A stretch of DNA of 64,000 bases from Planctellipticum variicoloris (GTDB lineage Bacteria > Planctomycetota > Planctomycetia > Planctomycetales > Planctomycetaceae): positions 2,741,557 to 2,805,556 of the forward strand of contig NZ_CP130886.1 of NCBI RefSeq assembly GCF_030622045.1, written 5' to 3'. Position 1 is the stretch's first letter. Every line of letters begins with the position of its first letter. The position numbers and the translations under genes were made by a program. The notes beneath the pieces were generated by a model. It did no database searches and was not told the DNA's origin. It saw nothing but the letters and a program-made list of their open reading frames with translations. Positions 8,095-17,741 of the stretch are shown piece by piece.

Positions 8095-8712
8095 TCAGGT
8101 TGCCGACCAGCCCGCACGCTGCGCCAGTTCGATCAGTTGCGACTTGGATTCCAGCCCCAGGGTCGCCATCAGGCTGGATCGTCGGAACTGGACGGTCCGT
8201 AGGCTCACGTCCAGTTCGTCGGCGATCTCGCGGTTGGTCAGTCCGCGGACAATTCCCGCCATGACCGGCCTTTCATCCGCGGTCAATTTTTCGATCTGAG
8301 CCAGCGCACTTCGCTGTTCGGCCGTGCTGGCTCTCAACTGGTCGTCGATCTGAAGCGCGTTGCGGACTGCTGCCAGAAATTTGCCCGGATGAAAAGGCTT
8401 TTCGAGGACGTCGATCGCCCCCAGCTTCATCGACTGCACGACGCTGCTCACCTCGGCAAACCCCGAAATGACGACGGTCGGGCGACCCTGGCGACTTTCC
8501 GCCAGGCGTTGCAGGAGTTGCAGCCCCGTTACGCCCGGCATCCGCAGGTCCGCCACCAGGCAACCCGGTCGCTGCGGATCTACGCTCTTCAGGAACGCTT
8601 CTGCCGACGAGAAGCATTCCGCCGGCAATCCTTGTTCCTCGAGCAGAGTCTGCAGCGAGTGGAGCACGGCGAGGTCGTCATCCACCACAAACACGGTTGG
8701 TACTTCAGGCAT
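8095..8712 (-). CDS. FixJ-family response regulator
   Basis: 205 residues from the ATG at 8712. The frame is open further upstream, but only into the kinase gene. The receiver domain (residues 5-120) has the acidic pocket in VVDDD, Asp55 in CLVADLRMPG, and KPF. The output domain (about 140-200) is a LuxR/GerE helix-turn-helix with GLTNREIADELDVSLRTVQFRR. The start codon overlaps the 3' end of the upstream kinase gene by 8 bases (ATGCCTGA), which suggests translational coupling and a cognate pair. Target genes cannot be inferred. Confidence 0.93.
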   Translation of the reverse strand: MPEVPTVFVVDDDLAVLHSLQTLLEEQGLPAECFSSAEAFLKSVDPQRPGCLVADLRMPGVTGLQLLQRLAESRQGRPTVVISGFAEVSSVVQSMKLGAIDVLEKPFHPGKFLAAVRNALQIDDQLRASTAEQRSALAQIEKLTADERPVMAGIVRGLTNREIADELDVSLRTVQFRRSSLMATLGLESKSQLIELAQRAGWSAT

Positions 8713-11700
8713 GTGAGCAGCTTTCTCCGTCGGCGATGGGCAGGCTGAAACAGACCTCGAATCCAGAGTCGATTGCGGCATTGCAGCAAATCTCGCCGCC
8801 GTGGAACTCGATGATACGCTTGCTGATGGGCAGTCCCAGCCCCAGCCCCTTGGGTTTTGACGTTGCAAACGGAGTGAAGAGGCGCGGTTGCATATCGGCC
8901 GGGACGCCTGCTCCGGAGTCGCGGACTCGAATCCGGAGCATCGACTCCGGTTCGAGATCGGCCCGAATTCCCAGGCGGCGATTCTCCGACTGCTGTCGCA
9001 AGGACTCGATCGAATTTCGGATCAGATTAAACAGAACCTGCTGAATCTGAACAGGATCAACCATGACGGAGGGCAGGGACTCGGGCGCGTCGACGGAAAC
9101 ATCAATCTGGGCCAGCCGCAGATCACCGGCCAGGAGGGCCAGCACTTCGTCAATCAGCCTGGAGATCGAGACGGTCGACCGCTGCGACGGCTGGTTGCGA
9201 ATCATCGCCTGGAGCCGCCGGATGATCTCGCCCCCCCGCTCGGCCTGATCGGAAATCCGTCGGATAATCGACCGGTTCGATTCCGGCGCCTGTCGGCGTC
9301 CGGCCTCCGACTGGCGAGCCAGCCGCGATTCGACGGCGAAGGCGTAGTTGGCGATTGCGGCGAGGGGCTGATTGAGCTCGTGCGCGATCCCGGCGGCCAG
9401 TTCTCCCAGCATGCCGAGGCGGGCTACGTGCGCCATTTCATCGCGGAGGAGCTTCAGTTGCGACTCGGCGGCGATCCGTTCGGTGATGTCCTGCACGGTG
9501 CCCTTCATACCGATCGTATGCCCATGCTCGTCGCGGACGACTTCTCCGTTTTCACGAACAATGCGCTCGGTTCCGTCGGCGCGGCGGATCCGGTGCTCGA
9601 TGACGTACGGGCGGCCGGTCTCCAGTGTTTCGCGGACGGCAGCGATGATTGCCGAACGGTCCTCGGGGTGGGCGAGATTCAGGAACTCGGTCTGATAGTG
9701 GGGCGTGATCGATCGGGGCGTCATTCCGAAAATCCGATAGACCTCGTCGCTCCAGGCGATTTCATCGGTCTGAATCTCCCAGTGCCAGTTGCCGACGTGG
9801 GCGATTCGCTGGGCCTCGGCGAGTCGCTGTTCGCTGGTGCGCAGCGCCTCTTCGGCGCGTTTGCGATCGGTAATGTCGATCGACGACGACAGGATCTGGC
9901 GTTTGCCTCCCAGAGTGACCAGCCGGCAGCAGAACAGGACGTTTCGGCGGCGACCGCCCTTCGTGCGGGTCGTCGTTTCGACATAATCCAGTCGGCCGGA
10001 TCGCTCGAGAATGTCGACGACCAGCTCGACGCCAACGGAGCCGGTTCCCATTCCGAGATCCAACGGGATCCGCCCTAGGACTTCGCTGGCGGCGTATCCG
10101 CTCAGTTGCTCGAACGCGGGATTGACGGCGGTAAATCGGCCGTCCATGCCGTTGACCGTGACGGCGAACGGAGCCGCCTCGAAGAGCATTCGAAAACGCT
10201 CTTCGCTGGCCTCCAGCGCCTGCTGCGCTTCAACCTGCGAAGTAATGTCGGCGACCGAACCGGCGAGCTGAATCACTTCTCCCCGTTCGTTCCAGACCGC
10301 CTGCCCTCGACCGTGCAACCAGAGATAGTCTCCCGACTTATGTCGATGCCGGAAACGGATGCTGTACGGTTCGCGGCGTGCGCTGTGGCGACGAATCTGT
10401 TCGGCGACCATCGAACGGTCTTCGGGATGAACGAGATCGAGCCAGGCATTGAGGTCGGGAGAGATCTCGCCTCGATCGAATCCGATCATTTCGAGCAGGC
10501 GCTCGGAAGGAGTCAGCTCGTTTGTCACCAGATTGAGATCCCAGACCCCCTCGTTCAATCCGCGGATCACCAGCTCGTAGCGTTCCTTCGTCGTGCGAAG
10601 TTCTGCTTCCGCCTGTTTGCGTTCTGTGATATCGATCGCCAGCGAGAGGACCTGCGGGGCTTCGCCGAGACTGACCACTCGCGACGAAAACAGACAATTT
10701 CTCAACTGGCCCGAACGGGTCCGCGTCAGAACTTCCAGATTGTCGACGCGCCCGTGAGATCTCAGGGCCGCGCTGGCGGCGCGAGCTTCGAGGGTCTCGG
10801 CGGCAATCAGTCCGATGTCGACCGAAGTTTTTGCGATCACCTCATCGGCGGAAAATCCGGTCGAGGACTCAAATGCCGGATTGACGGCGGAGTACCTGCC
10901 GTCGAGGTCGGTCAGAACGATGGGGATCGGGGCCGATTCGAACAAGGTCCGGAATCGTTCCTCGCTGTTGCGCAGCTCCGCTTCGGCGCGCTGCCGGGCT
11001 GTTTGAATTCTCGTGCGTTCGACTTCGGTGGCGACGCGCTGCCCGATCAGCCGGAGCAACTCCTGATCTTCCTCTGCGAACTCGCGCGGATGATCGTGCA
11101 GCAGGCAAACGACGGCGGCGACGCAACCTTTGCCGTCGACTGCGGGGAACCCGCAGTAGGTGACGATGTTGTGCTCTTGAAAAATCTTCGAATCCGGAAA
11201 TCTCTCTCGAACACGGTCGAAGATCAGGAGTTTTCCGGTCGAGGCAACGAGCCCGCAGGCGGTGCCGGCCAACGCGCAACGTTGATGATCGACGGTTGCC
11301 CGGCCGTTCGCGAAAATCGCCTGGAACGCGAGATCCTCGTTTTCGACGACCATCAGGCAGACCATTTTGACGCCGAACAGCTCGCCGATCATCTGCACGA
11401 CGTGCGTGAATACGGACGGGGGCTCGCCGGCCATCCGCATGCTCAATTCGGAGAGTCGTCGCAATTTCGCCAGCCGGACCGCCTCGCGCTCTTCGGACTC
11501 CTTTCGGTCCGTGATGTCGCGGTAGTTGCCGACAATCGCACGGACTGCAGGCTCTTCAAGCTGGTTGGTCGCGACCAGTTCCACCCAACGGTAGGAACCG
11601 CTTTTCGTGCGGCAGCGAAGCTCGAGGCGGACCGGCTGATCGGGCCGCTCCAGGACTGCCAGGAGCACTCCTTTCGCCAGGGGGGCGTCGTCCGGATGGC

Positions 11701-13099
11701 AATAGTCGAAGGCGCTCTGTCCGATCAGTTCATCCGACCGATAGCCCAACATGGCGGTCGCCGTCGGAACGCGATACAGAATCGTCCCGGCGGCATCGTA
11801 GAGCGCAATCGCGTCTGCGCTGTTCTCAATCAGCTTCCGAAATCGCCGCTCGCTGAGCTGCAGCGTTTCCTGAGTCCGCTTTCGCTCCGTGATATCCGCG
11901 CACGAAATCATGAGGGATTTCAGCCGGTCGTTGTCGTCGCGAATTGCAACGGCAGTGCATTCGATTGGAAACGGAGTCCCGTCGTGGCGGGTTCCCGTCA
12001 GTTCTCCGATCCAGTTTCCATCTCCCCGCAACTTGTCGAGGATCTCGCCCACAGCCGCGGGGGGGCCGCAGACTTCAGTCAGCCGGCGACCGACGATGTC
12101 CGATGTGTCCGCGTAACCCCAGCTTCGCACGAAAGCCCGATTGGCTGAGTTCAGACAACCATCGCCGTCCGCAAACAGGATTGGTCTGAGCGACAGCGCG
12201 ATGGCCTGCTCTTGCAGGCGCAGGATCTCTTCCACCGCCTTTTGTGCGGAGATGTCTCGATAGCTCCCGACGACGGCCCGGATCGTCGGATCGTGGAGCC
12301 GGTTCGTGGCGATCAGCTCCAGCCAGCGGTAGGAGCCATCCTTGCAGCGGCTGCGCAGCTCAACTTTTCCAATCGCTCCGGGGGTCGACAGAATTTCCGG
12401 CATCCGTTCGCGGATCGCCGGCCGATCGTCCGGATGGCAGTACTCGAACGCGAGTCGTCCGATCATCTCCTCGGGTTCGTAGCCGAGCACATCGCGGACG
12501 GACGGGCTCTGATACAGAATTCGCGTGTCTGCGTCGTACAGTGCGATGACTTTGGTGCTGTGCTCCATCAGCTTTCGAAAGCGTTCTTCGCTCTCACGAG
12601 CTGCTCGCTCGGCCCGGACCTGTTCCGTGACGTCCTGGCCAATTGCGATCAGGCCGGCCACGCGTCCCTGTTCGTCCTGAAGCAGCTCGTCGTTCCACTC
12701 AATGTCCCGCTCTTCGCCCGAAGCGGTGACAATCGGGTTGCGATTGCCGCGGGTTGGCGCCTGCGTCACGGCTGTTCGAAAGATCTCGCGAATCCGTACT
12801 CGATCACGCTCCGGCAGGAACGTGTCGAACCAGTCCCGGCCGGCGATCTCGGCCAGCCGACGGCCGCTCAGCTCCTCCAGAAATCGATTGATGTACTGGA
12901 TGCGACCGGACGGATCCAGCGCGACGATCGCCAGTGGCGCGGCATCCAGTATTCGCTGCGCGAAATATGGCGGGGAACGGAAACCGAACGGCAACTGGGA
13001 GTGGTCCGATCCGGAAGCCCCGAACGGCAGCAGGCTGCCACACTGACTGCAATACCGAGCTGTCTCGGGCGCTGAACTGGCGCACGTTTTACATTCCAT
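8705..13099 (-). CDS. Soluble multi-PAS/GAF sensor histidine kinase with N-terminal zinc ribbon
   Basis: 1464 residues from the ATG at 13099; the longer frame to 13279 lacks recognisable content. It begins with a zinc-ribbon-like motif (Cys3, Cys6, Cys17, Cys20). About eight PAS/PAC units follow, with a GAF domain (about 560-710) between the fourth and fifth. The units share repeated RFRxLxE starts and PAC ends such as DITERK. The C-terminus is a HisKA domain (IAHELNQPLAAIANY, phospho-acceptor His) and a HATPase domain with FNLIRNSIESL, DSGAGVP and GLGLGLPISKRI. There is no signal peptide or membrane span, so it should sense cytoplasmic cues. The NQPL box is of the FixL type and matches the FixJ-type regulator encoded immediately after it. 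Ligands are unknown. Confidence 0.92.
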   Translation of the reverse strand: MECKTCASSAPETARYCSQCGSLLPFGASGSDHSQLPFGFRSPPYFAQRILDAAPLAIVALDPSGRIQYINRFLEELSGRRLAEIAGRDWFDTFLPERDRVRIREIFRTAVTQAPTRGNRNPIVTASGEERDIEWNDELLQDEQGRVAGLIAIGQDVTEQVRAERAARESEERFRKLMEHSTKVIALYDADTRILYQSPSVRDVLGYEPEEMIGRLAFEYCHPDDRPAIRERMPEILSTPGAIGKVELRSRCKDGSYRWLELIATNRLHDPTIRAVVGSYRDISAQKAVEEILRLQEQAIALSLRPILFADGDGCLNSANRAFVRSWGYADTSDIVGRRLTEVCGPPAAVGEILDKLRGDGNWIGELTGTRHDGTPFPIECTAVAIRDDNDRLKSLMISCADITERKRTQETLQLSERRFRKLIENSADAIALYDAAGTILYRVPTATAMLGYRSDELIGQSAFDYCHPDDAPLAKGVLLAVLERPDQPVRLELRCRTKSGSYRWVELVATNQLEEPAVRAIVGNYRDITDRKESEEREAVRLAKLRRLSELSMRMAGEPPSVFTHVVQMIGELFGVKMVCLMVVENEDLAFQAIFANGRATVDHQRCALAGTACGLVASTGKLLIFDRVRERFPDSKIFQEHNIVTYCGFPAVDGKGCVAAVVCLLHDHPREFAEEDQELLRLIGQRVATEVERTRIQTARQRAEAELRNSEERFRTLFESAPIPIVLTDLDGRYSAVNPAFESSTGFSADEVIAKTSVDIGLIAAETLEARAASAALRSHGRVDNLEVLTRTRSGQLRNCLFSSRVVSLGEAPQVLSLAIDITERKQAEAELRTTKERYELVIRGLNEGVWDLNLVTNELTPSERLLEMIGFDRGEISPDLNAWLDLVHPEDRSMVAEQIRRHSARREPYSIRFRHRHKSGDYLWLHGRGQAVWNERGEVIQLAGSVADITSQVEAQQALEASEERFRMLFEAAPFAVTVNGMDGRFTAVNPAFEQLSGYAASEVLGRIPLDLGMGTGSVGVELVVDILERSGRLDYVETTTRTKGGRRRNVLFCCRLVTLGGKRQILSSSIDITDRKRAEEALRTSEQRLAEAQRIAHVGNWHWEIQTDEIAWSDEVYRIFGMTPRSITPHYQTEFLNLAHPEDRSAIIAAVRETLETGRPYVIEHRIRRADGTERIVRENGEVVRDEHGHTIGMKGTVQDITERIAAESQLKLLRDEMAHVARLGMLGELAAGIAHELNQPLAAIANYAFAVESRLARQSEAGRRQAPESNRSIIRRISDQAERGGEIIRRLQAMIRNQPSQRSTVSISRLIDEVLALLAGDLRLAQIDVSVDAPESLPSVMVDPVQIQQVLFNLIRNSIESLRQQSENRRLGIRADLEPESMLRIRVRDSGAGVPADMQPRLFTPFATSKPKGLGLGLPISKRIIEFHGGEICCNAAIDSGFEVCFSLPIADGESCSHA

Positions 13100-13364
13100 G
13101 AGAATTCGTCGCACTGTCGTTCGTCGGGAAGCAGAGAGGTTGTGCGCATTCCGCATTCCGGGCGTTGCCGCGACGCAGTCGCCCGACAATCTCCCTCTCT
13201 GGAACGGGAATTGCGATTCAAAGCTATGCCGTTCAACGACATTGCGAAAGGGAGACAAATGGAGCCGTAGGAAATCCACTGATGCCGACCGGCGAATGCC
13301 AATGGTGAACTCGCCCTGCGACTAATCGACCTCCCGCGAACGATGGTTCCGAGGATCGGTGGCT

Positions 13365-13697
13365 TCAGCCGCGCGCTGGCGGCTCGGGAACGCAGACCTC
13401 GATCCGATCGTTCAGCACGCGAACTTGATAACTGTCGGTTCGGATCTTGCTTTTCGGATTGTCCAGCCAGACGCCATCCGTCACGCAAAAGCTCCAGGCG
13501 TGCCAGGGGCACATCACCGCAGTGCCTTCCAGATGCCCCTCCGCCAGCGAGGCGCCCATGTGAGGACAGGCGTCGTTGATTGCGTAGAACACTCCTTCCC
13601 GACGAAAGACCGCCACGCGCCGGCCGTTGACCGTAAACGCGCGCCCCTGACCTTCGGGAATCTCGTCGACCGCCGCGACCGCTTCAAACTCTGCCAT
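13365..13697 (-). CDS. Rieske [2Fe-2S] protein, NirD/ferredoxin-like
   Basis: 110 residues from ATG 13697 (a TTG at 13718 would add seven). The two Rieske ligand motifs are complete: CPHMGA and CPWHAW (C-x-H and C-x2-H). There is no signal peptide, so this is a cytoplasmic electron carrier or a small subunit like NirD or the ferredoxin of aromatic dioxygenases. No oxygenase or reductase subunit is adjacent; the next gene downstream is the giant kinase, 265 bases away. The partner is therefore unknown. The 265-base gap after it shows no gene. Confidence 0.88.
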   Translation of the reverse strand: MAEFEAVAAVDEIPEGQGRAFTVNGRRVAVFRREGVFYAINDACPHMGASLAEGHLEGTAVMCPWHAWSFCVTDGVWLDNPKSKIRTDSYQVRVLNDRIEVCVPEPPARG

Positions 13698-13956
13698 TTG
13701 GTTGTCGGGTTTCGGCAAGTGTGTCTGTGAAAACTGGAGTTGGCGGGGCTGCGGGCAGTTTCAACTGACCTGCTGGCAGTGTCAAGGGGGAGACATCTTG
13801 GAGGCCGCTCGGACGCTCGGCCGTCGATTGGGGATGTTTCGGAAGACTCCGCAGAAAACAAGGGCTTCCACTGACGACTTAAACTGCGCATACTAGGCCG
13901 CGTTACACCCCGGGATCGCGGGCCGCGAACTGAAAACCCGGTGCAGGAGGCGTGGT

Positions 13957-14937
13957 ATGACCGTAAGCGAGACAGATCGTCGTCGCCGTCGATTGCTGGT
14001 GCGCTCCTTGATGGGGGGGCATTCCGATCCCGGATCGACCGACGGAATCGCCACCGCGGAGTTCAGCACCGCGGCGGACGAGACCCGTCCGGACGGGGAG
14101 TTGGATTTTTCCCGATCGAGGCCGGTCAGAAGCACGGATTTCGCGTCCGTCGCGCCTCTGCCGGTTGCGCCCGTCCAGCGGCCGATGCCGACAACTCCCC
14201 AGTCGAAGCTGTTCGGCCCGATTCGAGTGGTCGAATCGCAGCTCGACGCGGTTCTCCGGACGCTGGGGGCAGTGGCTTCATCGACGACCTCTCCCCCTCC
14301 GGTCGCTCCCCCTCCGAGTCCGCCTCGTCAGCCGACAGCTTCGTCGTCGCCGCCCCTGATGCTGCCTCCCTTTCAGAACATGCCAGCACGGCGTCCTGCC
14401 GCATTTCGCCATTGCACCCCGGTCGAGGCTCCTTCCGAGCCGGCCGCGGCCAATCCACGTTCGTCGAAGCCCGTGTCGGTCGCCGCTCCTCCAAAGACGC
14501 CAGCGTCGGACGTGGCGATGGAGGCGGCGCCTCCGGTCAAGATCGCGGCGTCCCCCGTCCTGGCGTCCCCAGACGCGGCCGTCCCCGTGGCTGAAATGCC
14601 AGCGCCGGCAATGCCTGCGGTAAAGCCAGGCGCTGCAGTCATCGATCCCATTCCCGTACTGCCTGCGCCGCCCAGTCCGGTCGTCTCGGAGAGGCCCGAT
14701 GTCCTCCGTTCGCGTTCGAAAATCGGGACCATGAAGCAGGACGCGGCGGCCCTTTCGGCGCGACTGAAAGAGCTGGCTAAGATGCTTGAAGAACACCCGG
14801 ATGATCCGTCGGACGACGCGCTCTGCGCCTGGGACGACTGCCGGCGGCTGGCCCTTCTGCTGCATCACGAACTGGACCGCGGGCTGCCGCAGCCCGAATC
14901 TCAGAGGGGCAGTCGTGCGGTCGCGCGGTCGCGCTGA
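13957..14937 (+). CDS. Proline/alanine-rich hypothetical protein
   Basis: 326 residues. A strong Shine-Dalgarno sequence (AGGAGG at 13944-13949) precedes the ATG. The N-terminus is Arg-rich (DRRRRRLLVRSL). Residues 45-235 are low-complexity Pro/Ala/Ser linker with a short helical island (RVVESQLDAVLRTLGAV). The C-terminal 80 residues form a predicted helical domain (DAAALSARLKELAKMLEEH, then DDCRRLALLLHHELD). I do not recognise the family. The disordered middle suggests a spacer between an N-terminal anchor and a C-terminal interaction domain. It is followed by a rho-independent terminator. Confidence 0.7.
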   Translation: MTVSETDRRRRRLLVRSLMGGHSDPGSTDGIATAEFSTAADETRPDGELDFSRSRPVRSTDFASVAPLPVAPVQRPMPTTPQSKLFGPIRVVESQLDAVLRTLGAVASSTTSPPPVAPPPSPPRQPTASSSPPLMLPPFQNMPARRPAAFRHCTPVEAPSEPAAANPRSSKPVSVAAPPKTPASDVAMEAAPPVKIAASPVLASPDAAVPVAEMPAPAMPAVKPGAAVIDPIPVLPAPPSPVVSERPDVLRSRSKIGTMKQDAAALSARLKELAKMLEEHPDDPSDDALCAWDDCRRLALLLHHELDRGLPQPESQRGSRAVARSR

Positions 14938-15000
14938 TTGGTTCTGCGTTCGCGACATTGCTGGGGGCCTGCCGGGAAATCGTCACGCCTGCTAAGATTG

Positions 15001-15040
15001 GCCCGCCCGAATGAACTGATTCATCGGGCGGGCTAATTTT
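15001..15040 (+). terminator. Rho-independent terminator
   Basis: A stem of about 13 bp with one bulged base (GCCCGCCCGAATGA 15001-15014 against TCATCGGGCGGGC 15021-15033) is followed by TAATTTT. It sits 64 bases after the proline-rich ORF and before the hpt gene. Confidence 0.8.
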
Positions 15041-15095
15041 GAGTCCGTGTTCGCCAGGTCAGCGCCTGTCGCGAACACCAGTGCGGGCCACCGGG

Positions 15096-15647
15096 ATGAA
15101 ACAGCTTCTGTCCGCAGACCAGATCTCCCGCCGCGTGGCCGAACTGGGGACTCAGCTCGCCGCCGATTACCGCGGCCGTCCCTTGACCGTGGTCGGCGTC
15201 TTGAGCGGAAGCGTCGTTTTTCTCGCGGACCTGATCCGCTGCATCGACGTGCCCCATCAGATCGGCTTTGTGGAGGCTTCCAGCTATCGCGGCCGGACGA
15301 CTACTGGATCGGAATTGACCGTTTCCGTCGACCGCTTGCCTGATCTTACTGGTCGCGACGTCCTGCTGATTGACGACATTCTCGACACGGGGCGGACGCT
15401 GGCGTCGCTGAAGGCGCTTCTGGCAGCCCGCCATCCCGCCTCCTTAAGGACGGCGGTCCTGCTCTGGAAGGACGGGACGCAACAGGTCGACTTTATGGCG
15501 GACTATCATGCCTTCCGCATTCCGAACGCCTTTGTCGTTGGCTATGGCCTGGATTACAACAACGACTATCGCCATCGCCCGGACATCGTCATTCTTGAGC
15601 CGCAGGATCTGCCATCAATTGGCCTTCGTCCTTCCCGTCCCGATTGA
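15096..15647 (+). CDS. hpt: Hypoxanthine phosphoribosyltransferase
   Basis: 183 residues from ATG 15096; the frame extends upstream to a TTG at 15039, but family alignment favours the later start. The PRPP-binding loop VLLIDDILDTGRTL is intact. VLSGSVVFLADLIR carries the pyrophosphate-binding loop. DFMADYHAFRIPNAFVVGYGLDYNNDYRH matches the purine-binding C-terminus, with Lys and aromatic base contacts, seen in HPRTs. It salvages hypoxanthine and guanine to IMP and GMP. It is followed 9 bases later by the histidine kinase gene, so the two may be co-transcribed. Confidence 0.93.
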   Translation: MKQLLSADQISRRVAELGTQLAADYRGRPLTVVGVLSGSVVFLADLIRCIDVPHQIGFVEASSYRGRTTTGSELTVSVDRLPDLTGRDVLLIDDILDTGRTLASLKALLAARHPASLRTAVLLWKDGTQQVDFMADYHAFRIPNAFVVGYGLDYNNDYRHRPDIVILEPQDLPSIGLRPSRPD

Positions 15648-15656
15648 CTGCCGAGC

Positions 15657-17741
15657 ATGCTCACGACGCTCGAACTTCTGGCTGCCGGTCTCGGACTGAC
15701 TGTCGACACCGTCCTGGCGGTGGCGCTGATGGAGCGCCGCAACCGGGCCGCTCTGCATAGCTGGATGGTCACTTTTGCGGCAGGCGCCTGGTTCTGGCAT
15801 GGCGGCAACGCAGGCTACTTCTGGTCGACCGGATTTGCCACGGCGTCTCCGGGGCTGCGCTGGCTGTCGATGCTGTCCATGCTGATTGGACTGCTGTTGA
15901 TGCCCTGCAGCCTGCTGCATGCCGTGTTGCGGTTGTCGCAGACCGGCTGGACCGGGCAAACCGCCCCCGTCGGGTGGCGCTGGTTCTTGTATCTCCCGGT
16001 GGCGCTGGCCGCGCCGATCGCGGGGTCGCTGCAGGGTGCGGACGCCGGATCGTTTCTCGAACAGGTCGAGCCGTGGATGGTTCCGTACCTGGCGGCGATT
16101 ACCATCATCAATGCGGCTTCAGCCGCCGTCGTATGGCGGATCGGACGCCGGACGCCGCTGCCTGGAGCCCCCAGGTTTTTTGCCGGGTTGTCTCTGCTGA
16201 TCGGCTCCGTCACGGTCGCGCTGAACGTCTCGATGTTCGTCGTCATGCGGATGCCCGGCGACTCGTACCATGCCTGGATCGCAGTCATCATTCTCCTGCC
16301 GGTGCTGCCGAGCCTGTGGTTTGCGTATGCCGTGATCCGTTTCGGATTCTTTCCTCTGGTGGTCGAACGGAGTCTCATTTACGGAGGACTGCTCGCCGTC
16401 GCGGTCATGCTGCACCAGTCGATTGTCCGCCGTGTGGAGGCATCCTGGCAGCAGCGGGTCGGAATTGATCTGGCGCTGGCGGAACTGGTGCTCGTGCTGG
16501 CAGTCGTCCTGGGCTACGCTCCGATTCGTCGACGGGTTCGCGAGGCCCTTCGATACCTCCTGGGGCCGGGAGTCGTCTTCTTTCGGGAACGGTTGCAGCG
16601 GGCTTCAGTTGATCTGGCGGCCCGCAGCGGCGAGTCGCCGCTGCAGCTCGCTGCGTGGATGCGCGACGCCGTGCAGAGCCTGTTCCCGCGGCAGGATGTG
16701 CAGGTGCTGCTTCGGGACGAAGTCCGGCAGCGCCGCTGGGAAGCGAGTTCTCGTGAGTTGTTGAGCCCCGAGCGGGCGGCGGGGCTGTGCGATCGCCTTC
16801 GCGAAGCGGGGCTCCGGTTGACTTATGCCGACCAGGCCCCGACTCGCGGCGATGCGGAGCTCCTGCTCGAACAGCGGGTGGTGCTCGCCGTTCGTGGCGA
16901 ATATCAGACGATCGAAGGACTGATACTGATCGGCGGACAGGCGGCCCGGTCGGGTTGGGGGGATGAGGAACTGGGAGGATTGCTGCTGTTGACCGAACAA
17001 TGGGCCGGCGCCGTTTCCAACAGCCTGCTGCAGTCTGACCGACAATCGGCGGAACGGCGGGCCTGGCAGAATGAGAAGCTGTCCGCACTCGGCCTGCTCG
17101 CGGGCTCGATCGCTCATGAAATCAAGAACCCGCTCTCCTCCATGAAGACCCTGACGGCTGTCGCCCTGGAGGAGTCGGACCCGGGATCAGACCATGCCGC
17201 CACGCTACGACTCGTGCTGCAGGAGATTGACCGCCTGGCCGGTACGACGAGCCAGTTGCTCAGCTTCGTCCGGCCGTCCGGCGCCGCCGTCGCCGACGCT
17301 GCGGAGGCCGCCAGGCAGACCGTCCAGGTGGCGGGGCATCTGGCCCGACAGCGCCAGGTCCTGCTGTCGCTGGAAGTCCCGGAGTCTCCCTTGCGCACCA
17401 TTGCTCCCGGCGAAGCGCTCCGTTCCATCCTGCTCAACCTGACGTTGAACGCCCTCGAAGCCTGCCCGCCGTCCGGCCGCGTTACAGTCCGGTGCCGGGG
17501 CGCGGGCAGCCATGTGGTGCTGGAAGTGATCGACACCGGTCCGGGACTGGCGCCCGAGGTGCAGGACCATCTGTTCGACGCATTTCAGACGACCAAAGCC
17601 CAGGGGACCGGGCTGGGGCTGTACTCTGTGGCTTGCACTGTGCGGGATCTGGAGGGTTCGGTGGAGTGCGAGAGTTCGCCGGGGGCCGGTGCGACGTTTC
17701 GAGTTCGCCTTCCTCGCAATGACCAGGAATCTGCGACGTGA
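15657..17741 (+). CDS. Membrane histidine kinase, NtrB-like
   Basis: 694 residues. The N-terminal third has about eight hydrophobic segments (first at LLAAGLGLTVDTVLAVAL, last near GGLLAVAVMLH), resembling the multi-TM sensor region of PrsK-like or 7TM histidine kinases. A GAF-like domain follows (about 335-465). The kinase core has HisKA motif GSIAHEIKNPLSSMKTL (His about 486), an N box at LNLTLNALEA, DTGPGLAP and GTGLGLYSV. The stop overlaps the start of the sigma54-type regulator by 4 bases (GTGA), which marks a cognate pair. The signal sensed in the membrane is unknown. Confidence 0.92.
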   Translation: MLTTLELLAAGLGLTVDTVLAVALMERRNRAALHSWMVTFAAGAWFWHGGNAGYFWSTGFATASPGLRWLSMLSMLIGLLLMPCSLLHAVLRLSQTGWTGQTAPVGWRWFLYLPVALAAPIAGSLQGADAGSFLEQVEPWMVPYLAAITIINAASAAVVWRIGRRTPLPGAPRFFAGLSLLIGSVTVALNVSMFVVMRMPGDSYHAWIAVIILLPVLPSLWFAYAVIRFGFFPLVVERSLIYGGLLAVAVMLHQSIVRRVEASWQQRVGIDLALAELVLVLAVVLGYAPIRRRVREALRYLLGPGVVFFRERLQRASVDLAARSGESPLQLAAWMRDAVQSLFPRQDVQVLLRDEVRQRRWEASSRELLSPERAAGLCDRLREAGLRLTYADQAPTRGDAELLLEQRVVLAVRGEYQTIEGLILIGGQAARSGWGDEELGGLLLLTEQWAGAVSNSLLQSDRQSAERRAWQNEKLSALGLLAGSIAHEIKNPLSSMKTLTAVALEESDPGSDHAATLRLVLQEIDRLAGTTSQLLSFVRPSGAAVADAAEAARQTVQVAGHLARQRQVLLSLEVPESPLRTIAPGEALRSILLNLTLNALEACPPSGRVTVRCRGAGSHVVLEVIDTGPGLAPEVQDHLFDAFQTTKAQGTGLGLYSVACTVRDLEGSVECESSPGAGATFRVRLPRNDQESAT

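Noticed and set aside
10106-12148. 680-residue plus-strand ORF
   Set aside because: It lies entirely antisense to the multi-PAS kinase, has no recognisable domains and reflects the codon bias of the minus-strand gene.
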